Assembly: GCF_014645015.1 (NCBI RefSeq)
Contig: NZ_BMLC01000001.1
Coordinates: 558,001 to 622,000, forward strand
Length of the DNA stretch: 64,000 nucleotides
Reading direction: 5' to 3'
DNA from: Salinibacterium xinjiangense
GTDB lineage: Bacteria > Actinomycetota > Actinomycetes > Actinomycetales > Microbacteriaceae
Within the stretch, counting starts at the first letter, position 1. Every line of letters starts with the position of its first letter. This document shows, one piece after another, positions 49,026 through 58,361 of this stretch. The notes beneath the pieces were generated by a model that was not told the origin of the DNA, made no database searches, and saw only the letters and a program-made list of their open reading frames with translations. The translations under genes were made by a program, and so were the position numbers.

Positions 49026-52000
49026 GTGTCAAGCCAAGTGACCGGAATCGCAGCAGAGGGTGACTCTTCAAGCGAATTCGGAGCCAACGAATGGCTCGTT
49101 GACGAGATGTACGAGCTTTACATGAAGGATAGGAACCTGGTCGACAAGACCTGGTGGCCGGTACTCGACAACTACCACAGCACAGTTACCTCGACCGCAA
49201 CCGCAGACGCCGCAGGTTCATCGTCGGTGGGAGGCGAACCTCAGATCCCCGTCGCGGTCGCCGAAGAAGCACCGGCAGACACGGCCGGACCTGCACCCGA
49301 AAGTGCGCCGGCGGCTCCCTCTGCTCCCGCAGCAACGCTGGGCCCAAACCCACCCACTGGCAGCCAGCCCGTCGCTAAAACAACATCAGTGCAAGCGAAG
49401 CCGCAGCCGATCCCAGCCCAGGCGCCACCCGCTCCGGGTGCAGCAACCGCAGTTGCCCCTGAGCCCGAGCACACCGTTGCTGCGCTGAAGGGCGCGTCGA
49501 AGGCCCTGGCATCCAACATGGATTCCAGTCTCACCGTCCCCACGGCGACGAGCGTTCGTACCATTCCGGCGAAGCTCATGATCGACAACCGCATCGTCAT
49601 CAACAACCACCTCAAGCGCACTCGCGGCGGCAAGGTCTCTTTCACCCACCTGATCGCCTGGGCGATCGTGCAGACGATCAAGGAATTCCCGAGCCAGAAC
49701 GTCTACTACGACGAGCCTGACGGAAAGCCCTCGGTCGTCACGCCCGCCCACATCAACCTCGGCATCGCGATCGACATCCCGAAGTCGGATGGCACCCGCT
49801 CTCTCGTCGTGCCTGGCATCAAGCGCGCCGACACCATGGGATTCGGCGACTTCCTCGTCGCCTACGAGGATGTCGTCGCACGCGGTCGCGCGAACAAACT
49901 CACCGGCGCCGACTACGCCGGAAACACCATCTCACTGACGAACCCGGGTGGAATCGGTACCGAACATTCGGTTCCCCGACTCATGCGTGGCGCGGGGACG
50001 ATTGTGGGTGCCGGGGCGCTCGAATACCCGGCGGAGTTCCAGGGCGCCAGCCCGAAAACCCTCGCGGAACTCGCCATCGGCAAGACCATCACCCTGACGA
50101 GCACCTATGATCATCGCGTCATCCAGGGTGCGGGATCCGGCGAATTCCTCAAGAAAATCCACGAGCGTCTTATCGGCGACCACTCGTTCTACGAAGGCAT
50201 CTTCGCGGCGCTTCGCATTCCCTATGACCCCATCCACTGGGCTGCCGACATCAACGTCGACATCGCAGACAGCGTCGGCAAGGTCGCTCGCGTGCAGGAA
50301 CTCATCAACTCTTTCCGCGTGCGCGGCCACCTGATGGCAGACACGGATCCACTGGAGTACCGCCAGCGCTCCCATCCCGACCTCGCCATCGCGAGCCATG
50401 GCCTCACCTTCTGGGATCTGGATCGCGAATTCGTGACCGGCGGTCTCGGTGGAAAGCGATCAGCGCTGCTGCGCGACATCCTGGGCATGATGCGTGATGC
50501 CTACTGCCGCACTGTCGGTGTCGAATACATGCACATCCAGGATCCCGAGCAGCGCCGCTGGATCCAGGAGCACATCGAGAAGCCATACTCCAAGCCCAGC
50601 CATGACGACCAGATGCGTATCCTGGGCAAGCTCAACGAGGCCGAAGCCTTCGAGACCTTCCTGCAGACCAAGTACGTCGGCCAGAAGCGATTCAGCCTCG
50701 AAGGCGGCGAGTCGACTATCGCACTCCTGGACGCGGTCATCCAGAAAGCCGCAGAGGAGAATCTCGAAGAGGTCGCCATCGGCATGGCCCACCGCGGTCG
50801 CCTGAGTGTGCTGACGAACATTGCGGGCAAGACCTACGGACAGATCTTCCGCGAGTTCGAGGGAACCCAGGATCCCCGCACCGTGCAGGGCTCCGGCGAT
50901 GTGAAGTATCACCTCGGTACCGAGGGCACCTTCACGAGCGCATCCGGCAAGCAGATCCCGGTCTATCTCGCCGCCAACCCTTCCCACCTGGAGGCCGTGG
51001 ACGGCGTGCTCGAGGGCATCGTCCGCGCCAAGCAGGATCGCCGCCCCGTCGCCTCGTACACGGTGCTTCCGATCATGGTCCACGGTGACGCCGCCATGTC
51101 AGGGCAGGGCATCGTGGTCGAGATCCTGCAGATGTCTCAGTTGCGTGCATACCGCACCGGCGGCACGATCCATGTGAACATCAACAACCAGGTCGGATTC
51201 ACCACCCCGCCCTCCGAGGGTCACACCTCGACGTATTCGACCGACGTCGCGAAGACCATCCAGGCGCCGATCTTCCACGTCAACGGGGATGACCCCGAAG
51301 CGGTCGTGCGAGTGGCCGAACTCGCCTTCGCCTACCGCCAGCAGTTCCACCGCGATGTGGTGATCGACCTGGTCTGCTACCGCAGGCGCGGGCACAACGA
51401 GGGCGATGACCCATCGATGACCCAGCCGCTGATGTACAACCTGATCGAAGCCAAGCGTTCCGTGCGAACCCTCTACACGGAGGGGCTCGTCGGTCGCGGC
51501 GACATCACCCAGGAAGAGTACGAGGCGAGCCACCTCGACTTCCAGGATCGCCTCGAGCGTGCCTTCGCCGAGACGCACGCCGCCCAGACCGGCTCCATGC
51601 CGATCATCCGGGCGGATGGCACAGCTGTCGCCGACCTCGAAAAGCCGGAGTCACAGCGCGAGGAGGCCGCCGGCGAGCCGGCGACCACCGGAGTGGACGA
51701 GTCGGTGATCCGGCTGATCGGTGACGCGCACGCCAACCCGCCCGCCGGCTACACAGTCCACAACAAGCTGCAGGCGCTGCTCAAGAAGCGGTTCGACATG
51801 AGCCGCAATGGCTCCGTCGACTGGGCGATGGGCGAACTGTTCGCCCTCGGCTCGGTGCTGCTCGAGGGCACGCCCGTGCGCATGGTCGGCCAGGACACCC
51901 GCCGGGGAACCTTCGTGCAGCGCCACGCCGTGTTGCACGATCGGGAGAATGGCCAGGAATGGCTGCCCCTCGGCAATCTCGCTGACTCACAGGCGCGACT

Positions 52001-52838
52001 GTGGATCTACGACTCCCTGCTGAGCGAGTACGCGGCGCTGGGCTTCGAATACGGCTACTCGGTGGAACGGCCAGACGCGCTGGTTCTCTGGGAGGCGCAG
52101 TTCGGTGACTTTGCCAACGGTGCCCAGACCGTCATCGACGAGTTCATCGCGAGCGCCGAGCAGAAGTGGGGGCAGCGCTCCAGCGTCGTCATGCTGCTGC
52201 CGCACGGCTACGAGGGCCAGGGACCGGACCATTCGTCGGCGCGCATCGAGCGCTACCTCCAACTGTGCGCAGAGAACAACATGACCGTTGCACGGCCGTC
52301 GACTCCTGCGTCATATTTCCACCTGTTGCGCCGCCAGGCTTACATGCGCCCGCGGCGGCCACTCGTGGTCTTCACGCCAAAGGCGATGTTGCGACTGCGC
52401 GGCGCTACCAGCGAGATCAGCGACTTCACCCAGGGCCGTTTCGAGCCTGTGCTCGATGACAACAGGATCGCCGACAAGTCGTCCGTGAAGCGAGTCGTGC
52501 TCACCGCAGGCAAGATCTACTACGACATCATCGCCGAACTCAACAAGCGCGAAGACACATCGATCGCGGTTGTTCGGATGGAGCAGTTCTACCCGCTTCC
52601 CATCCAGGAGATCAATGCAGCGCTCGGCCAATACCCGAATGCCGACATCGTCTGGACGCAGGATGAACCGGAAAACCAGGGTGCCTGGCCATTCATCTGC
52701 CTCGAACTCGCGCGTTACCTGAAGGGTCGGACCATCAAGGTCGCCTCCCGCAGGGCATCCGCGTCGCCCGCAACAGGATCGTCGAAGCGCAGCGCCCAGG
52801 AGCAGGCCGACCTGATCGAGCGCGCTCTCGCGATCTGA
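49026..52838 (+). CDS. kgd: Multifunctional 2-oxoglutarate dehydrogenase E1/E2-like protein
   Basis: A 1270-residue fused protein typical of Actinobacteria. N-terminal E1 lead (SEFGANEWLVDEMYELY, 1-40), an Ala/Pro-rich linker (about 57-150), an E2-type acyltransferase core (about 155-385, TSTYDHRVIQGAGSGEF with the catalytic His near 362) without a lipoyl domain, then the thiamine-diphosphate E1 part (LEGGESTIALLDAV, GMAHRGRLSVLTNIAGK, MSGQGIVVEILQMS, NNQVGFTTPP, LPHGYEGQGPDHSSARIERYLQL). It oxidises 2-oxoglutarate in the TCA cycle with a shared E3 and lipoyl protein. Start GTG at 49026. Confidence 0.96.
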   Translation: MSSQVTGIAAEGDSSSEFGANEWLVDEMYELYMKDRNLVDKTWWPVLDNYHSTVTSTATADAAGSSSVGGEPQIPVAVAEEAPADTAGPAPESAPAAPSAPAATLGPNPPTGSQPVAKTTSVQAKPQPIPAQAPPAPGAATAVAPEPEHTVAALKGASKALASNMDSSLTVPTATSVRTIPAKLMIDNRIVINNHLKRTRGGKVSFTHLIAWAIVQTIKEFPSQNVYYDEPDGKPSVVTPAHINLGIAIDIPKSDGTRSLVVPGIKRADTMGFGDFLVAYEDVVARGRANKLTGADYAGNTISLTNPGGIGTEHSVPRLMRGAGTIVGAGALEYPAEFQGASPKTLAELAIGKTITLTSTYDHRVIQGAGSGEFLKKIHERLIGDHSFYEGIFAALRIPYDPIHWAADINVDIADSVGKVARVQELINSFRVRGHLMADTDPLEYRQRSHPDLAIASHGLTFWDLDREFVTGGLGGKRSALLRDILGMMRDAYCRTVGVEYMHIQDPEQRRWIQEHIEKPYSKPSHDDQMRILGKLNEAEAFETFLQTKYVGQKRFSLEGGESTIALLDAVIQKAAEENLEEVAIGMAHRGRLSVLTNIAGKTYGQIFREFEGTQDPRTVQGSGDVKYHLGTEGTFTSASGKQIPVYLAANPSHLEAVDGVLEGIVRAKQDRRPVASYTVLPIMVHGDAAMSGQGIVVEILQMSQLRAYRTGGTIHVNINNQVGFTTPPSEGHTSTYSTDVAKTIQAPIFHVNGDDPEAVVRVAELAFAYRQQFHRDVVIDLVCYRRRGHNEGDDPSMTQPLMYNLIEAKRSVRTLYTEGLVGRGDITQEEYEASHLDFQDRLERAFAETHAAQTGSMPIIRADGTAVADLEKPESQREEAAGEPATTGVDESVIRLIGDAHANPPAGYTVHNKLQALLKKRFDMSRNGSVDWAMGELFALGSVLLEGTPVRMVGQDTRRGTFVQRHAVLHDRENGQEWLPLGNLADSQARLWIYDSLLSEYAALGFEYGYSVERPDALVLWEAQFGDFANGAQTVIDEFIASAEQKWGQRSSVVMLLPHGYEGQGPDHSSARIERYLQLCAENNMTVARPSTPASYFHLLRRQAYMRPRRPLVVFTPKAMLRLRGATSEISDFTQGRFEPVLDDNRIADKSSVKRVVLTAGKIYYDIIAELNKREDTSIAVVRMEQFYPLPIQEINAALGQYPNADIVWTQDEPENQGAWPFICLELARYLKGRTIKVASRRASASPATGSSKRSAQEQADLIERALAI

Positions 52839-52879
52839 GTGCCTGAACGACCTCAGATCACCAACGACCTAAAAACATC

Positions 52880-52940
52880 AACGACGTGACGCGAACTGCC
52901 GTTTACACCGCGGTGTAACAGCAGTTCGCGTCACGTCGTT
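52880..52940. terminator. 61-bp near-perfect palindrome between convergent kgd and rsrA
   Basis: Perfect 20-bp arms (AACGACGTGACGCGAACTGC at 52880-52899 and its complement at 52921-52940) enclose a perfect 16-bp palindrome, TTACACCGCGGTGTAA (52903-52918). It lies between the 3' ends of two convergent genes, so a bidirectional terminator is the simplest reading. No T-tract is present and the structure is unusually long. Confidence 0.65.
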
Positions 52941-52961
52941 GTCAGCGAAACCTGCTGGAGT

Positions 52962-53192
52962 CTAGGCGTTCGACAGTCGCGACCGCACGGCCTCGAGCAG
53001 TTCCTCGGGCGCTTGCTCCTGGCAGGCCTGGCGCACTTTGAGAGTCAACGCGAGACCCACGAGGTGCTCGCTCGAGCAGTCGTCGCAGTTCTTGATGTGC
53101 TCGGCGACGTCAGCATCATCCTGGATGCTCAGCTCACGATGAAGGTATTCCTCGAGTTCGGCTTTGGCTTTTGCGCAACCGCAATCGGTCAT
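52962..53192 (-). CDS. rsrA: Redox-sensitive zinc anti-sigma factor RsrA
   Basis: A 76-residue protein with the ZAS signature His32-xxx-Cys36-xx-Cys39 (HIKNCDDC), plus Cys4 and Cys6 near the start, matching RsrA/RshA. In the reduced state zinc-bound RsrA holds SigR; disulfide stress forms a Cys-Cys bond, expels zinc and frees the sigma factor. Its start overlaps the sigR stop by four bases (ATGA), as in other actinobacteria. Confidence 0.95.
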   Translation of the reverse strand: MTDCGCAKAKAELEEYLHRELSIQDDADVAEHIKNCDDCSSEHLVGLALTLKVRQACQEQAPEELLEAVRSRLSNA

Positions 53193-53863
53193 ATCGTGCT
53201 CCTAGACATTTTCTGGTTCGTAGTTTTTGATGCGACGGGTGCAGCAGCGGTGATGCCCCGGTCGCGGGCATAGTCTGCGAGTGATTCGCGCAGCATCCGT
53301 CGACCGCGATGAAGGCGACTCATCACGGTTCCGACAGGGGTCTTCATGATGTCGGCGATCTCCTGGTAGGAGAAACCTTCTACATCGGCGAAGTAAACGG
53401 CAAGCCTGAAATCTTCGGGAATCGCCTGGAGTGCACTCTTGACCGCACTGTCTGGCAGGTGGTCGATGGCCTCGGCCTCGGCCGACCTCGTCGAAGTCGA
53501 CTGTGTGACCGATTCCGCGCCGCCCATCTGCCAGTCTTCAAGGTCATCGATGGTGCCCTTATAGGGATTGCGCTGATTCTTGCGGTAGCTGTTGATGAAG
53601 GTGTTGGTCTGGATGCGGTACAGCCAGGCCTTCAGGTTCGTGCCCTGCTGGAACTGCCCGAACGCCTGGAACGCCTTCACGAACGTCTCCTGCACCAGGT
53701 CGGCGGCGTCGGAAGGATTGCGGGTCATCCGCATAGCAGCGCCATACAACTGGTTCATGAAGGGCAGCGCCTGCTCCTCGAAGAGGTCACGCTTGGCGGC
53801 CGCCTCGGTGGCTTCTGCGTCGGCGGTTTTCGCGGCATCGGTTATTGCGTCGTCGTTTGGCAT
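53189..53863 (-). CDS. sigR: Thiol-stress sigma factor SigR/SigH
   Basis: A 224-residue ECF sigma factor. Region 2 covers about 25-100 ([55 protein letters not shown]) and region 4 about 135-195 ([38 protein letters not shown]). It switches on thioredoxin, mycothiol and protein-quality genes during disulfide stress. ATG at 53863 is the standard start; an in-frame ATG at 53926 ([10 protein letters not shown]) could give a longer form. A SigR-type promoter lies about 110-135 bp upstream. Confidence 0.95.
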   Translation of the reverse strand: MPNDDAITDAAKTADAEATEAAAKRDLFEEQALPFMNQLYGAAMRMTRNPSDAADLVQETFVKAFQAFGQFQQGTNLKAWLYRIQTNTFINSYRKNQRNPYKGTIDDLEDWQMGGAESVTQSTSTRSAEAEAIDHLPDSAVKSALQAIPEDFRLAVYFADVEGFSYQEIADIMKTPVGTVMSRLHRGRRMLRESLADYARDRGITAAAPVASKTTNQKMSRSTI

Positions 53864-53972
53864 CGGGACCAATTCTAGATCGCCGTGCTCTAACGTGCCC
53901 GGCCTTTCGGCCAGTGCGATTCCCATGTATGTCCACCTGCTTCCCGGATACGACGTTATTACTGTTGGAAAC

Positions 53973-53998
53973 AACCTCGATTTGGCTCCCGCTATTCC
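53973..53998 (-). promoter_or_regulatory. SigR-type promoter upstream of sigR
   Basis: On the reverse strand GGAAT (53998-53994) and GTT (53975-53973) are separated by 18 bases, the exact spacing of the SigR consensus. This indicates autoregulation of sigR-rsrA with a leader of about 100 nucleotides. Confidence 0.75.
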
Positions 53999-54035
53999 GG
54001 GAATGCGCAAAGCCGTTGGCGATACTCTGGTGGGG

Positions 54036-55430
54036 ATGGCGATTTCGAAGTTCTCCCAGCCCCAGTTCAACCCGTACGGTGACGACGCACCGGTGCCGGA
54101 AGACGAGGGCGGTGCGTGGCCAGCACCCCGTGCATCCGGCCCCCTGTCTGCAACGCTTCGGCTGCCGGGATCGAAGAGCCTGACCAACCGCGAACTGGTG
54201 CTGGCTGCCCTCGCCGACGGCCCGTCGCTGCTGCGCGCGCCGCTGCGTTCCCGCGACAGCGCACTGATGATCGGTGCGCTGCGATCCCTCGGAACCAGCA
54301 TCGTCGAGGTTGCGGGAGACAGCGACTACGGGCCGGACCTCCTGGTCACCCCCGCCGAACTTGGCGGCGGTTTCGTCGACTGCGGCCTGGCGGGAACGGT
54401 CATGCGATTCATTCCGACGGTCGCAGCGCTCGCCCTCGGTCCCGTCGCCTTCGATGGCGATGCGGCCTCCTACCGTCGACCCATGCGCACCACGATCGAC
54501 GCGTTGCGGGCTCTCGGTGTCGAGGTCAGCGACGACGGCCGTGGCACCCTGCCGTTCACGATCTTCGGAACAGGATCGGTGCAGGGCGGAGAGCTCGAGA
54601 TCGACGCCTCGGCATCGAGCCAGTTCGTCTCGGGCCTGCTTCTCGCTGCCCCCCGATTCACCAGGGGCCTGACGTTGCGCCACGTCGGTGGGACCCTGCC
54701 CAGTCTCGCCCACATCGACATGACGATCGCCGCCCTCGCTGCGCGCGGAGTGACCATCGAGAACCCCGAGCCTGGCCTGTGGATCGTGCAGCCGTCTCCG
54801 ATCTCGGCACTCGACGTCGACATCGAGCCCGACCTCTCCAACGCCGGACCGTTCCTGGCTGCTGCGCTCGTCGCCGGGGGCTCCGTGACGGTGACGGGCT
54901 GGCCGCAGCACACGACACAGGTCGGGGCCAGGATGGCGGACATCCTCGAATCGATGGGTGGAGAGGTCGCCTTCACACCGACCGGAGCGGGCCTGGGCAA
55001 CCTGACGGTCACGGGCACCGGGGCCATCCACGGAATCACCCTCGACGAGTCGAGCGAACTCGCGCCCACCGTGGCTGCTGTCGCCGCCCTCGCGGACTCC
55101 GAGACGGTACTGACCGGCATAGCGCACCTGCGCGGCCACGAGACCGACCGGCTCGCAGCGCTCGCGACCGAGATCAACGCCCTCGGTGGCGACGTCACCG
55201 AGACCGACGACGGGCTCGTGATCCGTCCCGCCTCCCTGCAGGGGGGCACATGGCACAGCTACGAGGATCACCGGATGGCCACGGCCGGTGCCATCATCGG
55301 TCTCGCCATCGACGGGGTGAAGGTCGACGATATCGGCACCACCGCGAAGACCCTCCCCCAGTTCGCCGAACTCTGGACGGATGTGCTGCGCACCCCGCAG
55401 CAGCGCATCGAGACGATCGAGATCCTGTGA
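54036..55430 (+). CDS. aroA: 3-phosphoshikimate 1-carboxyvinyltransferase (EPSP synthase)
   Basis: A 464-residue shikimate-pathway enzyme that joins phosphoenolpyruvate to shikimate 3-phosphate. Signature pieces: [40 protein letters not shown] and [20 protein letters not shown] with [15 protein letters not shown]. The active-site string GLAGTVMRF differs from the usual G-N-A-G-T (Leu for Asn), as seen in other actinobacterial AroA proteins. GATACT ends nine bases before the ATG at 54036; there is no Shine-Dalgarno sequence. It leads the aroA-rsgA run and is divergent from sigR. Confidence 0.95.
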   Translation: MAISKFSQPQFNPYGDDAPVPEDEGGAWPAPRASGPLSATLRLPGSKSLTNRELVLAALADGPSLLRAPLRSRDSALMIGALRSLGTSIVEVAGDSDYGPDLLVTPAELGGGFVDCGLAGTVMRFIPTVAALALGPVAFDGDAASYRRPMRTTIDALRALGVEVSDDGRGTLPFTIFGTGSVQGGELEIDASASSQFVSGLLLAAPRFTRGLTLRHVGGTLPSLAHIDMTIAALAARGVTIENPEPGLWIVQPSPISALDVDIEPDLSNAGPFLAAALVAGGSVTVTGWPQHTTQVGARMADILESMGGEVAFTPTGAGLGNLTVTGTGAIHGITLDESSELAPTVAAVAALADSETVLTGIAHLRGHETDRLAALATEINALGGDVTETDDGLVIRPASLQGGTWHSYEDHRMATAGAIIGLAIDGVKVDDIGTTAKTLPQFAELWTDVLRTPQQRIETIEIL

Positions 55431-55440
55431 GCACCATTTC

Positions 55441-56496
55441 ATGAGCTGGCTCACCGATGATGACGACGACGGCGAATACTCCGAATACGACGAGTCGTCT
55501 GCGAAAGTCAGGCCCAACCCCAAGGCCAATAAGCCTCGGAGCAAGAATCGACCCGACCACGCCGATGCGGTCAGCGGTCGGGTGTTCAGTGTCGATCGTG
55601 GGCGCTACGGAATGTGGGTCGCCGAGGGAACTCCCGAGGAGCGACAGCTTGTCGCGGCAAAGGCGCGAGAACTCGGCAAGAACCAGGACGGGAAGGTCTC
55701 CGTCGTCACGGGAGACTGGGTCGACCTCGTCGGCGACGTGACGGGCGATGAGGGAAGCCTCGCCCGTATCGTGCGTATTCAGCCCCGCAGCACGCTGCTG
55801 AGGCGCAGTGCAGACGACACCGACGCCGTCGAGCGGATTATCGTCGCCAACGCCGACCAGATGCTCATCGTCGTGGCCGCCGCAAATCCCGAGCCGAGGC
55901 CACGGCTGGTGGATCGCTATCTCGTCGCCGCCTTCGACGCCGGAATAACGCCCATCCTCTGCATCACCAAGACCGACCTCGCCGACCCGGCGATCTTCCT
56001 CGCGAACTTCGCCGGACTCGACCTGCTCGTCTTCGAGAGCCGGTCTGACGACTTTCCACTGGTCGATATCCGTGCTGTCCTGGAGGGCCACACAACGGTC
56101 GCCGTCGGACACTCCGGGGTAGGGAAATCCACTCTCGTGAATGCGCTGGTTCCCGACGCGAACCGCGCCGTCGGCCGGGTCAATGACGTGACCGGTCGTG
56201 GTCGCCACACCTCGTCGTCGACCATTTCGTATCGCATCGGCTCCGGCTGGATCGTCGACACTCCAGGAGTGCGGTCGTTCGGGCTCGGGCATGTCGATCC
56301 CGCCAACATCCTGAAGTCGTTCACCGACCTCGCCCTTCTCGCCGAAGAATGCCCAAGGGGGTGCACGCACCTGCCGGATGCGCCAGACTGCAACATCGTC
56401 GGGCGGGTAAACGCGGGTGACCTCGGGCAGATCGGATCACTGCGACTCGACTCGTTCCAACGGTTGATCACCACCCTCGGAAGCACAACACACTAG
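55441..56496 (+). CDS. rsgA: Ribosome small-subunit-dependent GTPase RsgA
   Basis: A 351-residue circularly permuted GTPase that helps mature the 30S subunit. Order: acidic N-terminus, OB fold (about 45-115, SGRVFSVDRGRYGMWV, TGDWVDLVGDV), G4 TKTD, G1 VGHSGVGKSTLVNALV, G3 DTPGVRSFG, and a C-terminal zinc-binding part with CPRGCTH and a further Cys in DAPDCNIV. ATG at 55441 follows the aroA stop by ten bases, so the two are one operon. Confidence 0.95.
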   Translation: MSWLTDDDDDGEYSEYDESSAKVRPNPKANKPRSKNRPDHADAVSGRVFSVDRGRYGMWVAEGTPEERQLVAAKARELGKNQDGKVSVVTGDWVDLVGDVTGDEGSLARIVRIQPRSTLLRRSADDTDAVERIIVANADQMLIVVAAANPEPRPRLVDRYLVAAFDAGITPILCITKTDLADPAIFLANFAGLDLLVFESRSDDFPLVDIRAVLEGHTTVAVGHSGVGKSTLVNALVPDANRAVGRVNDVTGRGRHTSSSTISYRIGSGWIVDTPGVRSFGLGHVDPANILKSFTDLALLAEECPRGCTHLPDAPDCNIVGRVNAGDLGQIGSLRLDSFQRLITTLGSTTH

Positions 56497-56533
56497 GCAA
56501 CGGCGGCTCCAGGGCCGCCGATACGCTGGGTGC

Positions 56534-57337
56534 GTGACTACAGAGACCGAATACTCCCTAAGCGACGACCTCGCCCTCGCCCTCGCCCTCGCCGCGAACG
56601 CCGACCTGATCTCCCTCGACCGCTTCAGCGCCGTCGACCTCATCGTCACGACGAAACCCGATCGCACCCCGGTGACCGATGCCGACCAGGCCGTCGAGCG
56701 CAGCATCCGGCGCGGAATCGAAGCGGCGAGGCCGACCGACTCGATTCTCGGCGAGGAGTACGGGACAAAGGGCGACTCCCGCCGCCAGTGGATCATCGAC
56801 CCCATCGACGGCACCGCCAATTTCATGCGTGGCATACCGATCTGGGGCACGCTGATCTCGCTCGCGATCGATGGCGTGCCGGTGGTCGGGGTCGTCAGCT
56901 CCCCCGCGCTCGGCAAGAGGTGGTGGGCCGCCACCGATCACGGCGCGTGGGCGCAGGCGGCCGGTGAAGACGCGCGCCGGATTCGGGTGAGCGCCGTGAC
57001 CGAGCTGGCCGATGCATCCCTGAGCTACAACAGCATCACCGGCTGGGATGACGAAGGCCGGCTGGATGAGATTCTCGGACTCACGAGGGCGGTCTGGCGA
57101 TCTCGGGCGATCGGTGAGATGTGGTCGTATATGTTGCTCGCCGAGGGCGCCATCGACGTCGTGACCGAGTTCGATCTCAAGCCGTACGACATGGCCGCGC
57201 TGATCCCCATCATCACCGAAGCCGGCGGTCGATTCACGTCGGTCGATGGCGCCGACGGCCCCTGGAACGGCAACGCCCTCGCCACTAACGGTCCGTTGCA
57301 CGAACTCGTGCTCGCTCATCTGAGCAAGACTCCATAG
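56534..57337 (+). CDS. hisN: Inositol-monophosphatase-family histidinol phosphatase
   Basis: A 267-residue phosphatase of the IMPase fold. Metal-site motifs: GEEYGTKG (Glu), WIIDPIDGTANFMRGIPIWG (Asp, Asp) and EFDLKPYDMAALIPIITEAGG (Asp). The sequence matches the actinobacterial HisN group (histidinol-phosphate phosphatase), although inositol phosphate cannot be excluded. TACGCT (56522-56527) ends six bases before the GTG at 56534, so it may have its own leaderless promoter inside the aroA-rsgA-hisN run. Confidence 0.88.
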   Translation: MTTETEYSLSDDLALALALAANADLISLDRFSAVDLIVTTKPDRTPVTDADQAVERSIRRGIEAARPTDSILGEEYGTKGDSRRQWIIDPIDGTANFMRGIPIWGTLISLAIDGVPVVGVVSSPALGKRWWAATDHGAWAQAAGEDARRIRVSAVTELADASLSYNSITGWDDEGRLDEILGLTRAVWRSRAIGEMWSYMLLAEGAIDVVTEFDLKPYDMAALIPIITEAGGRFTSVDGADGPWNGNALATNGPLHELVLAHLSKTP

Positions 57338-57392
57338 CTTCGCTAGGCTTCGGAAAGACCCGGATGCATCCGGCACATCTCGTCACAGCACA

Positions 57393-57896
57393 ATGAGGAA
57401 CCCGACCATGGCACGCACTGCAACCATTCGCCCTCTCGCCGTTCTCACTATCGCCTTCGCGAGCGTGGCCCTCACCGGGTGCAGCCTGCTCGGCAACATC
57501 CCCCGGGAGGCTGAACCTAACGACGACGGGAGCACAACGACCGACGTCTTCACGGTCATCGTGGGCGACTGCCTCAACGATGGTGGCGCTGCTGGCGAAG
57601 TCAGCGAGGTCGCGGTCATCGATTGTGAAACCGAACATGACAGCGAAGCATTCAAGAGCGTCATCATGCCCGATGGGGACTTCCCCGGCGAGACCGCTGT
57701 AGACACCCAGGCGGTCAGCGAATGCACGAAGGCGTTCACGAGCTTCGTCGGGCTCGACTACGAGAGTTCATCGCTGGACTTCTCGTACTACTTCCCCACG
57801 GAAGAAAGCTGGGCTTTGAGTGACCGCGAGATCCTGTGTCTCATCGTCGACCCGAATGGGAAGACGACGGGCACGCTCGAAGCCGCGGCAAAGTAG
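57393..57896 (+). CDS. Lipoprotein with septum-formation domain
   Basis: A 167-residue secreted lipoprotein. The signal peptide ends in a lipobox (ALTGCSLL), placing the mature Cys near residue 30. The mature part (GDCLNDGG, VIDCETEHDSEAF, ECTKAF, EILCLIVDP) has the paired cysteines and HDSE pattern of the Septum_form domain found in actinobacterial envelope proteins. The role in division is presumed from family naming only. ATG at 57393 or 57408 are both possible. A strong terminator follows. Confidence 0.85.
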   Translation: MRNPTMARTATIRPLAVLTIAFASVALTGCSLLGNIPREAEPNDDGSTTTDVFTVIVGDCLNDGGAAGEVSEVAVIDCETEHDSEAFKSVIMPDGDFPGETAVDTQAVSECTKAFTSFVGLDYESSSLDFSYYFPTEESWALSDREILCLIVDPNGKTTGTLEAAAK

Positions 57897-57910
57897 CCAG
57901 GAGCACATCA

Positions 57911-57942
57911 AGAAGGGCGCCTCCTGGCGGGGGCGCCCTTCT
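57911..57942 (+). terminator. Rho-independent terminator
   Basis: AGAAGGGCGCC (57911-57921) pairs perfectly with GGCGCCCTTCT (57932-57942), 14 bases after the lipoprotein stop and 28 bases before the tmRNA 3' end. It can serve the lipoprotein gene; because it is palindromic it could also end the oncoming tmRNA transcript. Confidence 0.8.
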
Positions 57943-57970
57943 CGGTTTCTCTGGCGCGATAGCGACCTCA

Positions 57971-58361
57971 TGGTGGAGATGCGGGGAATTGAACCCCGGT
58001 CCACTGCTGTAATTCCACGTCTTCTACGGGTGTAGCTCGCTAAGCGTTCTACTCGGCCCTGACCCTTGCAACGAGCATCCAGGTCAACAGGCCCAGCCTC
58101 AGTTGAAGTCCCGCGTACCCCTGAGACTCAGGAACGCAGCAATCTCTCTAGATGACGCCAGAATCCGGGTAGAGAGCATTCCCGGCCTGACGGTTTCATT
58201 AGTTGCGGAGGAGACTACGCCGCGAGGGCGAGGTCTGCCTTGGCAGAAACAGTGCTATTGGAATTGGCACTTGTGTTTTGCGCGGATCGTTTACGAGATA
58301 ACCGTGCGTCCTCGACCCGCTTCTCGCGGTTTTGCAGGCAATGTCGAAACCGATCATCCCC
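57971..58361 (-). ncRNA. ssrA: Transfer-messenger RNA (tmRNA)
   Basis: A 391-nt RNA that rescues stalled ribosomes with SmpB. The 5' end GGGGATGATCGGTTTCGAC is the tmRNA hallmark, and GGGGATG pairs with CATCTCC near the 3' end, which closes with an encoded ACCA. The TpsiC arm is CGGGGTTCAATTCCCCG. The tag frame runs from a GCC resume codon at 58268 to TAG at 58215 and reads ANSNSTVSAKADLALAA. It is on the opposite strand to its neighbours and 1 kb from smpB. Confidence 0.97.
58215..58268 (-). other. tmRNA tag-peptide frame
   Basis: Seventeen codons plus TAG encode ANSNSTVSAKADLALAA, ending in the degradation signal ALAA. The usual actinobacterial ending is often FALAA or YALAA; here LALAA. 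Confidence 0.85.

Noticed and set aside
53787-55544. Large reverse-strand open frame opposite aroA
   Set aside because: It mirrors the codon structure of aroA, is rich in Arg/Gly/Asp and has no domain; aroA motifs are complete on the forward strand.
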